Assembly: GCA_030159075.1 (NCBI GenBank)
Contig: BROG01000049.1
Coordinates: 437,001-501,000, forward strand
DNA length: 64,000 nt
Source of the DNA: Atrina japonica
Taxonomy: Eukaryota; Mollusca; Bivalvia; Pterioida; Pinnidae
Reading direction: 5' to 3'
Every line of letters starts with the position of its first letter. Within the stretch, counting starts at the first letter, position 1. Under the pieces are notes generated by a model. The model saw nothing but the letters and a program-made list of their open reading frames with translations, did not search any database and had not been told where the DNA came from. Positions 39,440 through 52,796 of this stretch are shown piece after piece. Both the position numbers and the translations under genes were made by a program.

Positions 39440-39483
39440 GACCAGACCACTTTCAGTCAGTCGGTCAGTCAGGTGGTCTGGTC
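39440..39483. repeat. Inverted repeat (11-bp arms)
   Basis: GACCAGACCAC and GTGGTCTGGTC flank a 22-base loop made of CAGTCAGTCGGTCAGTCA-like units. Confidence 0.7.
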
Positions 39484-39972
39484 AGCGAAAGTCCAACATA
39501 TAATTTTGGACAGACAAACAGTCAAACAAACGGACAAAATGCTTTAGATGGTCTCGTGTTTATTTATGTCATATAAAAGACAAACATTAGTTTTAAGGGT
39601 GACCGCTTGTCTATATGAGCGTTTCTATATGACCATGACAACTTGCATGTAGATATTGATCTATATATGTCAACGTGGACAGGTCAAACAGACGCTATTT
39701 ACAAGAAAAACTCATTGATAACTCACATCATATTCATTCATGCCAAGATAAGATGAATTCGTTTTTGTAGTGGGTTATGTATGATATTCGTATTTTGTAT
39801 ACTGCGATCAACAGTTTTCTAGCAGTCATGTTAGTAAAGCAGCTATCATACTAGAACACAATATTTTCAAAACGAGGTCCTCGGATTGGGATTTAAATGG
39901 AACCACCACAAATTGCAGGCAAGATTCAATCCCCAGTTGTAGGCCTAATCGTTATTGATGTTGGTGGTAGTG

Positions 39973-40047
39973 GTGTGTGTGTGTGTGTGTGTGTGTGTCC
40001 GTGTGTTTGTGTGTGTCCGTGCGCGCGCGCGTGCGCGTGTGTGTGTT
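39973..40047. repeat. (GT)n/(GC)n microsatellite, interrupted
   Basis: GT runs broken by CC and a GCGCGCGCGC block at about 40021-40030, a Z-DNA-prone alternation. Confidence 0.95.
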
Positions 40048-41173
40048 TCAATCAGCACTATTAAATAGAAAACACAGGAAGACTTCCTTTGTTCAGCAAG
40101 CAGGTTCCTCAGTAAATGATCTAGTGTCGTTTTCTCCAGTGGCGCGTATTACGGGTGGAGGATGGAACGTTTTAAAGCCCTATGATCCCGTTACTAAGAA
40201 AAGGCGGTCTGAATGTTATAATGACTAGTCTGAGGTAAAAAGAGCACTCCCGGGTCCACTAAGGGCGGAGGGGTGTCAAGGTGTTCAAATGTAGACGAGG
40301 CATTTTTAGTTATTCATCATACCCGGTAATCGATTTGTAACATACATTAATGTCAATCATATCGCACCACGGTTTTGTCAGTTTCAGATGCAATTTTTAT
40401 CCACTAAAATCAGTTGACATGCTGGTGAAACACCGCGTTTCAGTTTGTTGTGTTTTAAAAGCGCGATGCTCTAATCTTTCGGTCGTGAAGGCCGCAAAAT
40501 GATAGCCGCAGATGGAGAGACGGATTCTTGGCGGCGGTAAAATAAAAAAGTATATAAAAAAGAGTAAAAAAAAACAACCCAGAGTGACGTACGTCATCTA
40601 AAAATCAGTAAATAAACATGCAATATTTGGCAGAGAGAAAGTTAAGAGATTATTTTCATTCTGATGGATAACAAAAAGGGTAACTTAAGATGCCGTATAG
40701 TATTGTATGTATTTCCTATTTATTTATCTATTTATATATGTTTTATTTATTTATGATAATTTGTTTATTGCCGTATAATATTTTATTTATTTATTCATGT
40801 ATCATAAGTCGTTTTTATTTTTGATCACACGAAGGTAAACTGAGTTCTCAGATCGAATATCCATTTAATGGGTTATTCATAACCCAAAGCTTCAAAGGAT
40901 ATAGATACAAGTTTATGATAGAATCACCATGGGTTTTCTTTCCACGAGAGGGTTCCCGTATATAAAGATGTTTGACATACGTGTGTCAAAATTAACGAGA
41001 GATTAATTAGCTCAACTGCTGAACTAATTTCTCAAATTTCGCTCATATTACGTAGCCTTGCGACAGAACCAACTTGTTGTTATCTTTTGGCATTAATTAA
41101 GAGAAATCTAAATTGTTGAAAATTACAATTATTGATACTGGATTCGTCTGTTACACACGTTGAATACACAAAC

Positions 41174-41177
<4 letters not shown>
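40048..41177. other. No gene; SINE-like fragments and TTTA runs
   Basis: 40430-40500 has TTTTAAAAGCGCGATGCTCT, which resembles the reversed S2 head (compare 11610 and 54410). TTTA-rich runs lie at 40714-40795. Confidence 0.4.

Positions 41178-41244
<67 letters not shown>
41178..41244. repeat. (GA)n microsatellite
   Basis: About 33 GA units. Confidence 0.98.
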
Positions 41245-41247
<3 letters not shown>

Positions 41248-41578
41248 TAATGATTTGCACCTACAAAAACACTTAAAAAACGCACACTGTCGTTATGAGT
41301 ACGGTTGTTCAGTATGGCTACACTATTTTTTATTTTTTCAAAACAGTATCTTGAATTATCAATTTATTATCTTGGATTTGTAAGAAGCCATCTTGAGATT
41401 TCAAAATAATTTCTCGGATTTTGATGCTGCAACTAGACATATGTATATTTGATACTCATTTAAAGAAAACTTCTGAAAAATAAAAAAAATACGGTTTGAG
41501 TACATAATCAATTTTTTAGTGCCATACTCAAATTTTTTTGCCACTCCTATGAGAATATCGTAAATATTAGTCAATGGT

Positions 41579-41593
41579 TTATATATATACAGT

Positions 41594-41691
<98 letters not shown>
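41579..41691. repeat. (TA)n microsatellite, interrupted
   Basis: TA runs broken by CAGTTG and CTTA. Confidence 0.97.
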
Positions 41692-41692
<1 letters not shown>

Positions 41693-44009
41693 AATGTTAA
41701 ATGATTACAATGTGTTTTGTTGTCAGTAGCTTACAAATGTTTTACAAACAACTGCATAGTAAAAATAATGAAATGAAAGTTGAGCTTGAGCGTGGAGTTA
41801 ATTTAGTGACTTCGCTATCAGGTACTGCATTTTCAGTTTTATAAGCATTTTTTGGTATTAAAAGAGAAAAAGAAATAAAATGTCCAACTCGCTAACTTTT
41901 TCTTCTCAGTATATATTTCTATATTTTAATTAATACTCACATAGCATTCATCATTTTGTTTATTCTTGGAAATGTTTTGTCGTTGTCCCAAATATGAGAG
42001 CGGCGAGAAAGTCCAATTGTCCGGTTTGGGCCTCGGGGTTAAGGATTTCCAATTACAGGGGGGCGATAATACGATTAGCGACCTTTTACGGATATCATGT
42101 GTTCTAATTCTGGGGGTGTGTAAATATAAGTTTCACAACATACCGCAAAAAGGTGAAATGGCTTTGCACCTAACTTGACAGAGATCGAGCCGAATTATTT
42201 GGTAAATACTAATTTATGGCAAACATAGAATAACGTTAGAAAAATGACACTTAATGCCGGGGCATTTTACACGTAATTGTTGTAATTTTCGAGTATTTTA
42301 CCTCGCTTCATTACCTGCTTAGACAGTGAGGTTGAACTGATAAAATAGGTGATGTTCTTTACACATGCGCAGTAAGGACTTTTTACAAAAGTGATGAAGT
42401 GAAATAATTAGATAAAAACATAGCATCTTCGAAAACATCTGTAGAATCTTATAAGCAATTTGAGAATGAACAGATATCCCATAGCATGCCAATTTTCCTA
42501 CTAGTATAAGTACAAGAAACGGGGTTTAGAAAAAATAATAATAGAGAGGAATTCAATATGGGGTCTAGAAAAAAAAATAAAATAGAGGCTAAATTTTATT
42601 TTTAATGAGACTAAACAAAGTATAAAATATCACTGAATAAAGTTACCAATCGTATACATGTATAATTAATATCAAAATAAGAATATTAAACATATTGGTC
42701 TAAATTATTTATAGTTATGGGAAATAAAAAAAAAGTTATATACTTATTAAACTACTACAAAGTAAATCTGTGACTGATAAAAAAAAACAAAACGAGTGAA
42801 TAATATGGAATCTCACTCCGCCAGTTGTGGTCGAAGTAAAATACTATAATACCGTGACATAAATGATTTTCCATAATTTATTTTCAAACAATATATTCTT
42901 AATAAAGTCATGTATTTTAAAAATAATTTCTGGATAATTTGTCTTTTATTCAATTTTAACATAACTTGATTCATAAAAAATGAAGTTTTGGTTCTCATTC
43001 GGTAGAAATTCCACTGCAATTGTTTTATTGTTTCAGAAAAAAATACGTTATTATTCGTGAGAGAAACGCCATTTTTTCTGTTTCTGACAATTTGTGGGGT
43101 AATACATAAACACCATATTAGAACCATCGATTTTTAAATTATTTATGGATGTCAGCAAACGAAAATATTATCAGAACTAGGCCCAGACTCCAAGGGTTAA
43201 ACGTGTCGTTTTTCATTTATTTTGGATGTCTACAAAATTCAGAGGACCAAATCAAACAAATGCAGAATTACTAAGGGTAATAATTCAAATGTATTGTGAA
43301 ATTCATTTTTGGGAACTTACTTTTGTCCTACCACTGTAGTTTGGGACCAAAACGGAATATAGCGTGATGCACATTGTGTATCGTATAGAAGCTGGTAGAT
43401 ATCGGACAATTTCGGCAAACCAGAGAGTCAATATGAAAAAAATATTATTACATCTAAAGTTGTTATATAAATGAAAATATTTACAATTGGAAATTAAGAG
43501 TGTCAAAACTTTATTAATTATGCCTTGTAAAATTAAATATTATTATCGTATGTTAGCCAGACGTTGAACTTAATTTAACATAACTTAATTTAAGACTACA
43601 TATGGAAACTGGCCAAACTTTGACAGAGAAAAAATGGAAAATGTGTATAATTCTGTTCTACAGATATATGTATTATGCGAGGTTATAGTTTGAAAGATAT
43701 ATATAAGGAAACAGAATACACCAAAAATATCATAGTTGTAGATTAAAATGTCATTAAATTTTAAGAATATTACGCTTAAATGTCCTTTTGAGACATATTA
43801 TGTAAGTTCATTATGGTTATACATGTGAGTGTTGGTACTAAAGTTTAATATCAGTTAAAGTTTGTGAACATGTGTCCTTTGTTTATTTTGAAATTGAAAA
43901 CTTAATGGTAATCATGTGACTATTGTATTCAAATTGCTAATTTTTATTTTTTTTTAGATATATAGGTCCTATAGAAGTCGATTATGCCCAGACAATGAAT
44001 AAATTCGAG

Positions 44010-44012
<3 letters not shown>
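41692..44012. other. No recognised repeat or gene
   Basis: A GC-richer island at about 41975-42180 (+) contains a 70-codon frame with no recognised domain. A 104-codon frame at 42813-43127 (-) is Lys/Asn/Ile-rich and judged chance. No Hox3 homeodomain is visible. Confidence 0.4.

Positions 44013-44085
<73 letters not shown>
44013..44085. repeat. (TA)n microsatellite between duplicated flanks
   Basis: The run is preceded by AATTCGAGGGGATATATA and followed by AATCCGAGGGGATATATA, so the flank plus TA start has been duplicated. Confidence 0.95.
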
Positions 44086-44088
<3 letters not shown>

Positions 44089-44119
44089 AATCCGAGGGGA
44101 TATATATATAAATATATAA

Positions 44120-45620
44120 ATATCAAGCGCTTAAGACAGGGGTAAGCAGGGGCATGTGCCCCCGCACTTTTGAAACTAGTGGGCCCAACTTTTTGACGTG
44201 ATTTCTTTTATCACATAGCCACATTTTTTTAAATACTTGATTTTTACAAAGCAGTAGTTATAATTCTTTTTTGCAATTCTTAATTGATTTTCTGGAATCT
44301 GTACTTACTATTACCAAAAATTTCGTACCTCGCTACGCTCGGCCAAAACAATTACACTATACATACTCTTTCTTCCCTGTAGCCCATCATGTCGGTAAAG
44401 AAATTTTCGTTTTCTTTTCCCCAGTTTGAATGAATATGAACATTTATTTGTAAACTTGGCAAATTATATCAAAATGTAAGTTATTTACACATTACATGTA
44501 TGTAGGCGTAGGTACCGGGGTGACCAGGGAACGCCCCCCTGCCCCACCCCCTACATTCTGATATACCAATTGTTTTTATATATTATCAACATGTCTGGAA
44601 TCAAGAAAAAAGGCTTCCCAGTACTTTTAAAAGTCAAACATTTTTCTGGACTTCCTCATCATGCTCTGCATGCATTTGTGTTTGCTGATACTCAATTTAT
44701 TTTTGATAAATGATACGCATGTCAATTTAATGCAGTGTTTGACCGGAATAAAAACGAATCGCAATGTGATAATTAACTCTCTGGGCCTTAATAATTGAAC
44801 ATTTCTGGAAAAGCATACACTAGACCACGGGAAAATGGTGATTTTTGTGTCTGGAAGCTAGAGGATACCTCACCGGGCTTCCGAATTAATCCATCAACGA
44901 TATTTTTAACGATAAAGAGGTCATAATTCAATGTATGGAGGATACTAGGCCAAAAATCGGTCTGATTTCAGTAACCTTTTTTTTTTTGCTGATCCTACCT
45001 TCTATTGAGAAGGTTAATCAAAGTGGTCTATTAACGGATTGCTATGCGTATTGTCGCGTCTGGATGCAGAAAAAAGGGATTCCAAATTTAAAAAAAAACT
45101 ATCTCAAAGATGCGTAAAACCCTATCCCTAATGAAATATTACCTCACAATTAATCCAACACTTAGAAATATGTGCATTGATCAGGGAGAGAGTGCCGCCT
45201 AAAGTTGATGAAATAGGTGTAAAAAGTTTCATTTTTCTATAAAATGACGAAAAATTAAAGACAAAATTCCAAATGTTTTCGCGCCTCGCTCCGCTCGGCG
45301 ACTTTAATTACAATTTACACCACTCATACTTGAAATCATCACTCTACTATTACATAAACAGTTTTAATTTAAGTTTAAATTTAAACGGTTAAAGTATAAA
45401 AAAAAGTTTAAGTAATGTCACCAGCCCCAAATATTACCCCTTTTAAAACCACCTTTTGATTTGCTTCCTACCTTGCAAAAAAAGTAAAAAAAAAAAAATA
45501 ATAAAAATAAATAAAAAAGTTACGCCTCTCTTTGAAAATTTCTGGATCCGCCCCTGTGATCCATCCTCAATATTTTGAATAGTTGTGCCCCCACTTTTCT
45601 GGACTCAGCTACGCCACTGT
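44120..45620. repeat. Dispersed-repeat zone with CTCGCTNCGCTCGGC and GGATCCGCCCCTG motifs
   Basis: CTCGCTACGCTCGGC (44332-44346) and CTCGCTCCGCTCGGC (45287-45301), two GGGGGC-rich blocks (44140-44175 and 44510-44560) and a terminal CTGGATCCGCCCCTG suggest two degraded copies of one element. No coding exon seen. Confidence 0.4.
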
Positions 45621-46195
45621 ATATATAATATGTAGATTGAAAAAAAAATAGTTTAGCTATACATTTCTTCAATGTAAAATCTAAAAACTGAATGGCATTG
45701 AAACACTCTTAGCTGACCGTGTTTATCGGTTAGAAATCTCGGTTTACCTTGGAGTGTACAAGCACATCGCGTGTCTCGTGTTCATCAACAGTTTAAAACC
45801 AGAGAAAATAAATACTGGGGAAACAAATACATGGATACAGACCGAAATGAATATCTCTTAAAATGATTATTATAAATCGCGGCCAGTATTCAAGATAGAG
45901 TGCCTTGTAGGGGTTAAGTCAAAACACATTTTGTTGGCGAAATCGTAAACTTTTTATGTCGTTATAATAGTGGAAATGTGATGGAATACAATATAATACG
46001 ATATGATCTCAAATGATATATCTTTTCAATATGGAATTACGTGTTGAGGAAAATGATAAAATGTCGGGGTACATGTATTGTTTTTATTTGTTGTTATTGT
46101 TTATCTTGCGTCTGATACGATCCCTTGCAGTGAAACTGAATGAGCGCTCGACTTACAAGACAACGTAGTGGGATCGTGACCGGTCAGCATATATA

Positions 46196-46371
46196 TACAG
46201 TGATACTTGTATATATAGACCGCCTTAGGGGCACAAGAAAACCAGTCATTTTAGGGAGGTGGTCTTTTTATAGAGGTTGATTTGTACACAAATGATACTA
46301 TTGGGGACAGCAAAAACAGTCCTTATGACCAGGTGGTCTTTATACACAGGTGGTCGCTAAAGCAGGTTTTA

Positions 46372-46376
<5 letters not shown>
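46196..46376 (+). mobile_element. MITE family M1, well preserved
   Basis: Runs from TACAGTGATACTTG to GCAGGTTTTACTGTA with all core blocks. A 64-bp TA microsatellite starts exactly at the right-end TA. Confidence 0.85.

Positions 46377-46439
<63 letters not shown>
46375..46439. repeat. (TA)n microsatellite
   Basis: About 32 TA units abutting the M1 element. Confidence 0.98.
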
Positions 46440-46442
<3 letters not shown>

Positions 46443-46497
46443 CGTCATTTTGAATTTGAATGTATATTTTTGTATTACGCCATACTCAACTTTTTTT

Positions 46498-46685
46498 TTA
46501 CTCATAGTGACGGCCAGTGATTTAGTGCTGGAAGAAAGAATCCGGTTACAATTAAAATGTATCGGGAAACAGAACACCGTTCTTCCGCATGTAAACTGAC
46601 AATCAGGAACTAGAACCACGCGCTTACTGGGTGTTAGAAACTTCTTGGTTTAAAGCGTGATACGGTTACCCTGCCACACGACCGC
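46498..46685 (-). mobile_element. SINE family S2
   Basis: Plus text GTGCTGGAAGAAAGAATCCG, GTTCTTCCGCATGTAAACTG and AGCGTGATACGGTTACCCTG gives, in reverse, a worn tRNA-like head followed by the S2 core and end. Confidence 0.65.
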
Positions 46686-46844
46686 ATCTGTCATTTTAAT
46701 TTCCTATAACGAGAACCTCTAACGACCTATAAATGTATTTAAGATTACAATGCTGTTGAATTCTGAAACGACTTCAATGTAAATTCTGCAAATCCCCATT
46801 TACGATTAAAGTCGCGTGTTTGTCTTATTGATGTATATCGCCAC

Positions 46845-46950
46845 ACATGGGTAATAAATTGGCAAATTTTCTTACTAAAGCAGACTAAGTTCCAGAGGGA
46901 CTCGAAACCATGTCGAGGGACTGTATGACAGTTATAATGACTATTCACCG
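46845..46950 (-). mobile_element. SINE family S2 fragment
   Basis: ATAAATTGGCAAATTTTCTT and GGACTCGAAACC in plus text match the reversed S2 core and box B region. Confidence 0.5.
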
Positions 46951-48005
46951 AATCCCCTATAAAATGATTGGTTGGAACTAAGCTGGCACGGAAGTAGAAG
47001 ACATTCGTTTCGTTTTATCTTGCATTATGGGTAAAATTTTATGCAACTGAGACTAACTCTAAAATGGCCACGTGCTTGTAACAAAAACAGAGATTATTTT
47101 GTATCAATAAATATCATTATGTGGATCAGTTGGCCATCTGATATCACAATTTGATAATATTACTTATAACTTTTGGTTTAGATGAGAGATAATGATATAT
47201 GCTAATGTTGATATTGCAGCGCCCTCTATCCACTATGGTTTCTCGTTAATGGAGCAATACAAGGTCGGTGGAATATAACGTTTTGTGTTTTTCCGGCTAA
47301 ATGTGTCAGTGTAGATCACAAAAAGGTCCAATAGAACTCAGAAATATCACATGATCTATCACGTGATCAGATATCATAATAAATAAATGGGAACTCATCA
47401 ACAATTTCCCGAAACCACGCAACAGAGGATTGTAACGTCATGTCCGAAAAGGTAACTATGAGGTCACAATATTATTGGATGACCTTCACCTTCAACAGGA
47501 GAAGGCACAAATTTACAACAACAACAACAACAAAAGACACAATGAGAACAATAACACAACGCATGAAATAAAAGCTCAGGTTTTGTCATGCACGAGTGTA
47601 AACAGACTCCATTCTGTAACAACAAAGACTGTTATGATGGCCGTTACCATGATAACTTTCAGGTTCGTAAAGATATAAATCAGTTCGTGATTAGGCTTAG
47701 AAACATAGTTTTAAAATGGTACTGGTCTGATCAAATCGCCAACTTAAAACTGTATATATTATAAGATATCTCTGTCCATTAACATTAGGACCGGGAGATG
47801 TCGGCGAAGAAAACTTGAAAAGAGAAAGTGAAAGTGATATTGAAAGTGTGTGTGAAGTATATGATGAATATTGAAAGTGTATATGTGGTATATGGTGAAT
47901 AGTTATCGGTACAAGAGCTCGAAACAAGATGATACGAACCGAATAGTAAACACATTGGAATACATGTATTAGCAAATTGATCTTTGGGATACTAACACTA
48001 AATTC
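46951..48005. other. No recognised gene
   Basis: A short AAC run lies at 47516-47533 within a 67-codon frame that has no domain. Confidence 0.4.
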
Positions 48006-48250
48006 GTTTGTTTGTTTGTTTGTTGTTTTACATCCCATCAAGAATTTTCCACTTATAAGGATATGTCACCAGCGTTAGGTGAGGTGCTACCAATTTTGTC
48101 CTTTGCTATGGACTGACACAAACGCAGTGGAGGTTCATTTACGTGCCACGCCTTCGGTAAAATGGAACCTCGGTTTTAAGTCGCGCCCGATTGGTACATA
48201 AGTCTATATTGCGATTTATTTGTTCAGAGTTTACTCGCTGAACTTGAAAT
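48006..48250 (-). mobile_element. SINE family S1, degraded
   Basis: Plus text GTTTGTTTGTTGTTTTACAT and CCACTTATAAGGATATGTCA mark the reversed S1 tail and body. Confidence 0.6.
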
Positions 48251-48844
48251 CTCGTAGGGGATTCATGTTTCACTGCTCTAGTTATATGACGTCACATAGT
48301 TTCATGCACTTGTTGAACTTTACAGTTTATATATTTTCATGATATATCAAAATAGTTTTCAGTGTTTAGAATTGATTGTGTCAAATGCACCAATTAATAT
48401 CATATACATCAAGCATGAAATACATTCGACATTATATTGGTATTGCAATTCTTAAATCCATAAAATAAATCAGTAACTATTTTGTAAGCGCGTTAATATT
48501 TAAAATACAGTAATTTGGCCATTGACACAAGTAGGACCAACCATATAGTTATGCGCTTTGGCCGTCTCTGTCATTAGAATGTTTATTTGAAATGTACAGT
48601 TATAGCATATTTGTTGTAAGTACTAATTTATTTATTGTTTGTTCTATGAGCGTTGCGTTTTGTCCCAGTAATAAACTTTCACTCATGTCTTACACAGAGA
48701 CCATTTGTTTTACCATTGCCATGAAATCACACCTATTCAGATGAGAGTTCTTTGAAGAGCCACACCTACCGTCTAGATGTGATACATTGCTTTTTAAGTC
48801 TCGCATGAAAAATGAAAGCCAAGAGAATAGTCAATATTATTTGG

Positions 48845-49030
48845 TACTTACGGCCATTGAGCAGTGAGGATTCTTTAACGTGCAGACACCAACTGTGATA
48901 CGGGAATTCGGTTTTTACTGTCTCTTCCGAAAGACAGGAAAATAACCTGCCGCCGTCTGGACTCGAACTCAAAATTATTTTGAAATCGTAAGCGGAAGCC
49001 ATTGCCGAGTATTGAACCTTTTACCTTCCG
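48845..49030 (-). mobile_element. SINE family S1, tail-less copy
   Basis: TACGGCCATTGAGCAGTGAG, TCTTCCGAAAGACAGGAAAA and CTGCCGCCGTCTGGACTCGA run in reversed S1 order into a worn tRNA-like head. Confidence 0.75.
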
Positions 49031-49069
49031 CTTGCTATGCCAACGTTCGGAATAAATGAACATCAGTTA

Positions 49070-49070
<1 letters not shown>

Positions 49071-49120
<50 letters not shown>
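49071..49120. repeat. (CA)n microsatellite
   Basis: About 25 CA units. Confidence 0.98.
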
Positions 49121-49123
<3 letters not shown>

Positions 49124-52065
49124 TCACAAACACATGATAGTATGACTAGAGAATTCTTGTCCAAACGTTAATCTAAATGGTAGTTGCGTTGTATTTCCAA
49201 ATATTTACATACCGACTGCAATTCCCTTCATTGCAAGTATATAGAGTGGAATGTTTCATATTCTAGTAAACGCAGTCACGTGCCCCGAGTATTAACCACT
49301 TTACTTTTCAGCGTAAGAATACATGAACGAATCAATAAAGAATAGAATATCACATGTTTATTTCTTATATATTTAATCTTAAAAGCCATACATAAAGCCT
49401 ATCACAAAGGAAATAAAAATCACTGAAAGAAATCGGAAACACGAGACTACATCTGTAGCACATTGTACAGCCTACAGGCCCATATCGCGATATATCTAGG
49501 TCATGTTATGACCAGAACCACAGACCATCGTCTGGCTTCAGTTACAAAAGAAAAAAGAAATTAAGGCCTAATGAAACTTTGTCAAAGCATCTCTTGATAA
49601 ACAAGTCGATTTGTTTGCCATCAATGGATATTCATATAAGAAACAATTCGTCACCCGCATCGTGTGAAATTAGGTCGTGTGAAATGGGCTTACTTATGTA
49701 CCAATCAGTCACTGTGGTTCCCAGCTGCTTGGTAAAAATGTCAAATAAAAGGGTTACTTTCAGTTGTCATCAATTAATATTAGCTGTCTCACTTATTGTA
49801 AGTCACACTAAATCTTTCTATAGTATATCCCATTTATAATATCAGAATTCAATCGCAAACTCGTTGTAAATACATTATTCAGCATACTCATGGGCGCAGC
49901 CATTTGCAATTTCTATTCTCTTCCGACACATTTAACCTTCCGGTTACCAAGCAGACGAATATTCTAAAATAATTGAAAACCAGTCTGACACTTACTCAAA
50001 ATTTTCCATATCAATATTTTCTTTCAAAATGGTATAAAAAGAAGCAAATAAACCTTAATTCCATTTAGTTTTCCGGACAGAAAAGGGGGAACTACTTCTC
50101 ATGTCAAAACAGCTGTTGAGCGATACGTCATATGTAAACACCCCCCCGCAAATTCAGTATCCCGGAATGAATTTAGTATCCAGTAGACATCAGTTTCAAA
50201 GAAAATGGTAATATATATAAATATAAGGATTGTTTTTCATTTTTTTCGTGCTGCAAAGAATTTTTTTCCATAATGCACTGCCATTATATTCGAATGAAGT
50301 CAAAAAAATGAAAAACAATCCTTAATTAATGTGATTTCATTAACCTTAGTATCATACCAGGAAAATGCTTGAATTGAAGGTAGAGATGATATTACTATAC
50401 TATTTTACCTGTAGAACTCTTCCAAATCATTTTTAGATGGCACATACAGGTTTAGATTATTATTCTATCACAATGACCTCTTGACCTCTGTGGCTATACT
50501 AAAGATCTGAGTGAAGCTAAACTCGAAACCACTCAGCTCAACTCAAGTGTGATATGTTTAAATACAAGGAAATAGAAATGTGAAACCAGAGTCCGAACTC
50601 GAATAATTCCTGCCATGCAGACCGGTACCGTATTCGAAATATGTGTCGGACGTTCTGATTTTTATCTTTAAACAAAACATGAAAGAAAGCACTACAATTG
50701 CTCTAGTGATCAAAAGACGCCTCTCAATAGAGTGTTTAACCAAAACTTGCCGGCTTATTTCCACAAAAGTGTAATTGCTGTCTTCCAGGTAAAATGTTCT
50801 ATATAGCAGTACCTTACCATGATACAAAACTGATCGACATGGTATAACTGGAGAACCACAATGATTGTATGTGGTTTAAAAACTTTAAAGACAACCAGAA
50901 CAAACGGAATATTTCGAAATAACTTGACATTTCGAAATAACCATATATTTATAATATAATAATTGAATTTACTTAACTGGATCAGAATCAACGGATAACA
51001 GATTTCACGATCATTGTCTGAAAAGACGACCTCTAATTTCAAAATTACAGAGGAAAATTTTTGAATTTCATTTAAAGTTTATTTTGGCAAATAAAGTAAA
51101 ATCCATATGGCGGGGTGGAGTCTTGTGAACCCTTTCCTGACGTAGACGAGATTAAATTTAGGTAATAAAGCATAATATTAAAATGACACTGAATAGAGTA
51201 TATCGTTCCTACTTGTCACCCTCCATACATAAGACAGTATCCAGTGAGGAATAAAACGTTTTTCCAGTGCAGCTTGTCATAACCTAAAAGTGAGTAGAAT
51301 CATCTGTATGATAATCAAAAGGTTACTGCACCGCCATCTTATATGAATCCGACAAAAGTATGCACATTGAATCATAGGCATCTGTTAGGTTAAAATTTCA
51401 AAAGTTCAAGAAATTTGAAAAGAAATAAAGAAATTGAAAGTATCGATTCCCTGAATTATAAAATCTTATTGTAACACATCTTATAAATGCAATATTTTGA
51501 AAACAAATCATTTTTTTGAATAAAGATAAAAAAAAACTACATTTATATACAAACCTTATTTTCCTAAGTTTAGTCCAGATAATTACCAGTTAAACCTAGT
51601 TTTTCCCCACTAATTCATATAGATTGCTAATCTTTCCGGCTATTTTCTTTTTAAACATGGTATTGTCATGTTAGTCATTTACTAATCGTCAACTTTCCAT
51701 ATTTAAGTAGTAATATCCCCTTTTCACTTGCACATAGTGTTTATATCTCATAGATGATCCGATATTCCTGAGCATGATCAGCATACGAACATTTCGTAAT
51801 GCGAGGCAAAATAGGTACTGATAAGTTGTTATCATAAGGATAACCGGAATTCGCGCTTAGTGTCAACATTTCGAAAGATTTATGGTCGGTATAATACTCA
51901 ATCCTGCTGAATGTACACGCATAAACGTTTATCATATTCCTACAGTTTTATTTAAAATTTCGAGGTTTAACTTCATTTTTCTAATTTAGATAATTATTCT
52001 AAAATATAATGCTCAATTGAAGAGTCTTTAATGATCTTCAAATTACCACAAACGATTTGTCATCC
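49121..52065. other. No recognised feature
   Basis: A long stretch without a recognised repeat family or exon. Frames at 49579-49839 (+), 50558-50827 and 50755-51042 (-) were read and show no domain. AAAAACAATCCTTA at about 50317 is the reverse complement of TAAGGATTGTTTTT near 50224, forming a ~100-bp inverted-repeat pair. Confidence 0.45.
50224..50325. repeat. Inverted-repeat pair (possible small foldback)
   Basis: TAAGGATTGTTTTTCATTTTTT at the left (AAGGATTGTTTTTCATTTTT) is answered by AAAATGAAAAACAATCCTTA at the right. Confidence 0.75.
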
Positions 52066-52305
52066 TAGGTGTTTAGAGCATTGCACTTTAAATTATGAAG
52101 CCTTTAGTCTCTAATCAGCACGGGTTTGATCCCCGCTGGAGTCGACTAAGCTGATTTTGTGAGAAAGTTTGTAAGTTTACTTGCGGAAGACCGATGATGT
52201 ATTTCAGGGTACATTTGTTCTCGCCACCATAATTTAAATTGACCGCAACCAAAGAATTTAAAAAAAGTTGAATGTGGCGTAAATACACTGAAAACAAACA
52301 AAACT
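52066..52305 (+). mobile_element. SINE family S2, full length
   Basis: The head (AGGTGTTTAGAGCATTGCAC, box A region; GGGTTTGATCCCCGC, box B) is followed by TTTGTGAGAAAGTTTGTAAG, TTTACTTGCGGAAGACCGAT, and a 3' end TTGAATGTGGCGTAAATACA. Confidence 0.75.
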
Positions 52306-52589
52306 ACCGTATAATAGGAAATTTTAGCGAGAAGCAAATTTAGCGGTTTGTCTTAAATATATGGTATATAATTGTAGCGAGAAGTAATTTTCAGCAATTT
52401 TATGATTAAAAAGAGATTAATATTCTTAACTACGCCGAGGAACGAATTGTTAGCGATATTAAATTTTATTAATTTCAGCAACCTTGCTAATAATGTCAAA
52501 ATTGAATCCTCGCTAAAATGTTTTCTTAGTCGACATATCTGATATTGTTATCGTATACCTCGAATTGACATACAGTACTCTATTTCGCT

Positions 52590-52796
52590 AAGTGAAATGT
52601 TGAGTTACCTGTTCGATGGCGGTTGTTGATACGTCTGTACCAATCATGACGAGGATTCGTTCCTCACGTATTTCATTTTAACCTGACTGTGGACTCACGG
52701 CGGGTGTGACCGGTCAACAGGGGATGTATATTCCTGCATGGCACCTGATACCACCTATTGAGTTCAAGAGGTCCGTGTTTGTCCATTTATTACCAG
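52590..52796 (-). repeat. Dispersed repeat family D, left part (interrupted by MITE M3)
   Basis: In plus text it reads GCGGTTGTTGATACGTCTGT, TGACTGTGGACTCACGGCGG, GTGACCGGTCAACAGGG and GCACCTGATACCACCTATTG, the reverse of copies at 56345, 57925, 60795 and 61610. It resumes after the MITE at 53414. The plus strand frame around 52619-52780 resembles the recurrent TGQQGM..PWHLIPP peptide seen in other copies, here with stops. Confidence 0.75.

Noticed and set aside
42813..43127. 104-codon minus-strand frame, considered as a Hox3 exon
   Set aside because: It lacks homeodomain residues (no WFQNRR) and has Lys/Asn/Ile bias of non-coding DNA.
49579..49839. 86-codon plus-strand frame in a repeat-poor stretch
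   Set aside because: No domain, signal or strong splice site recognised; length is within chance expectation.
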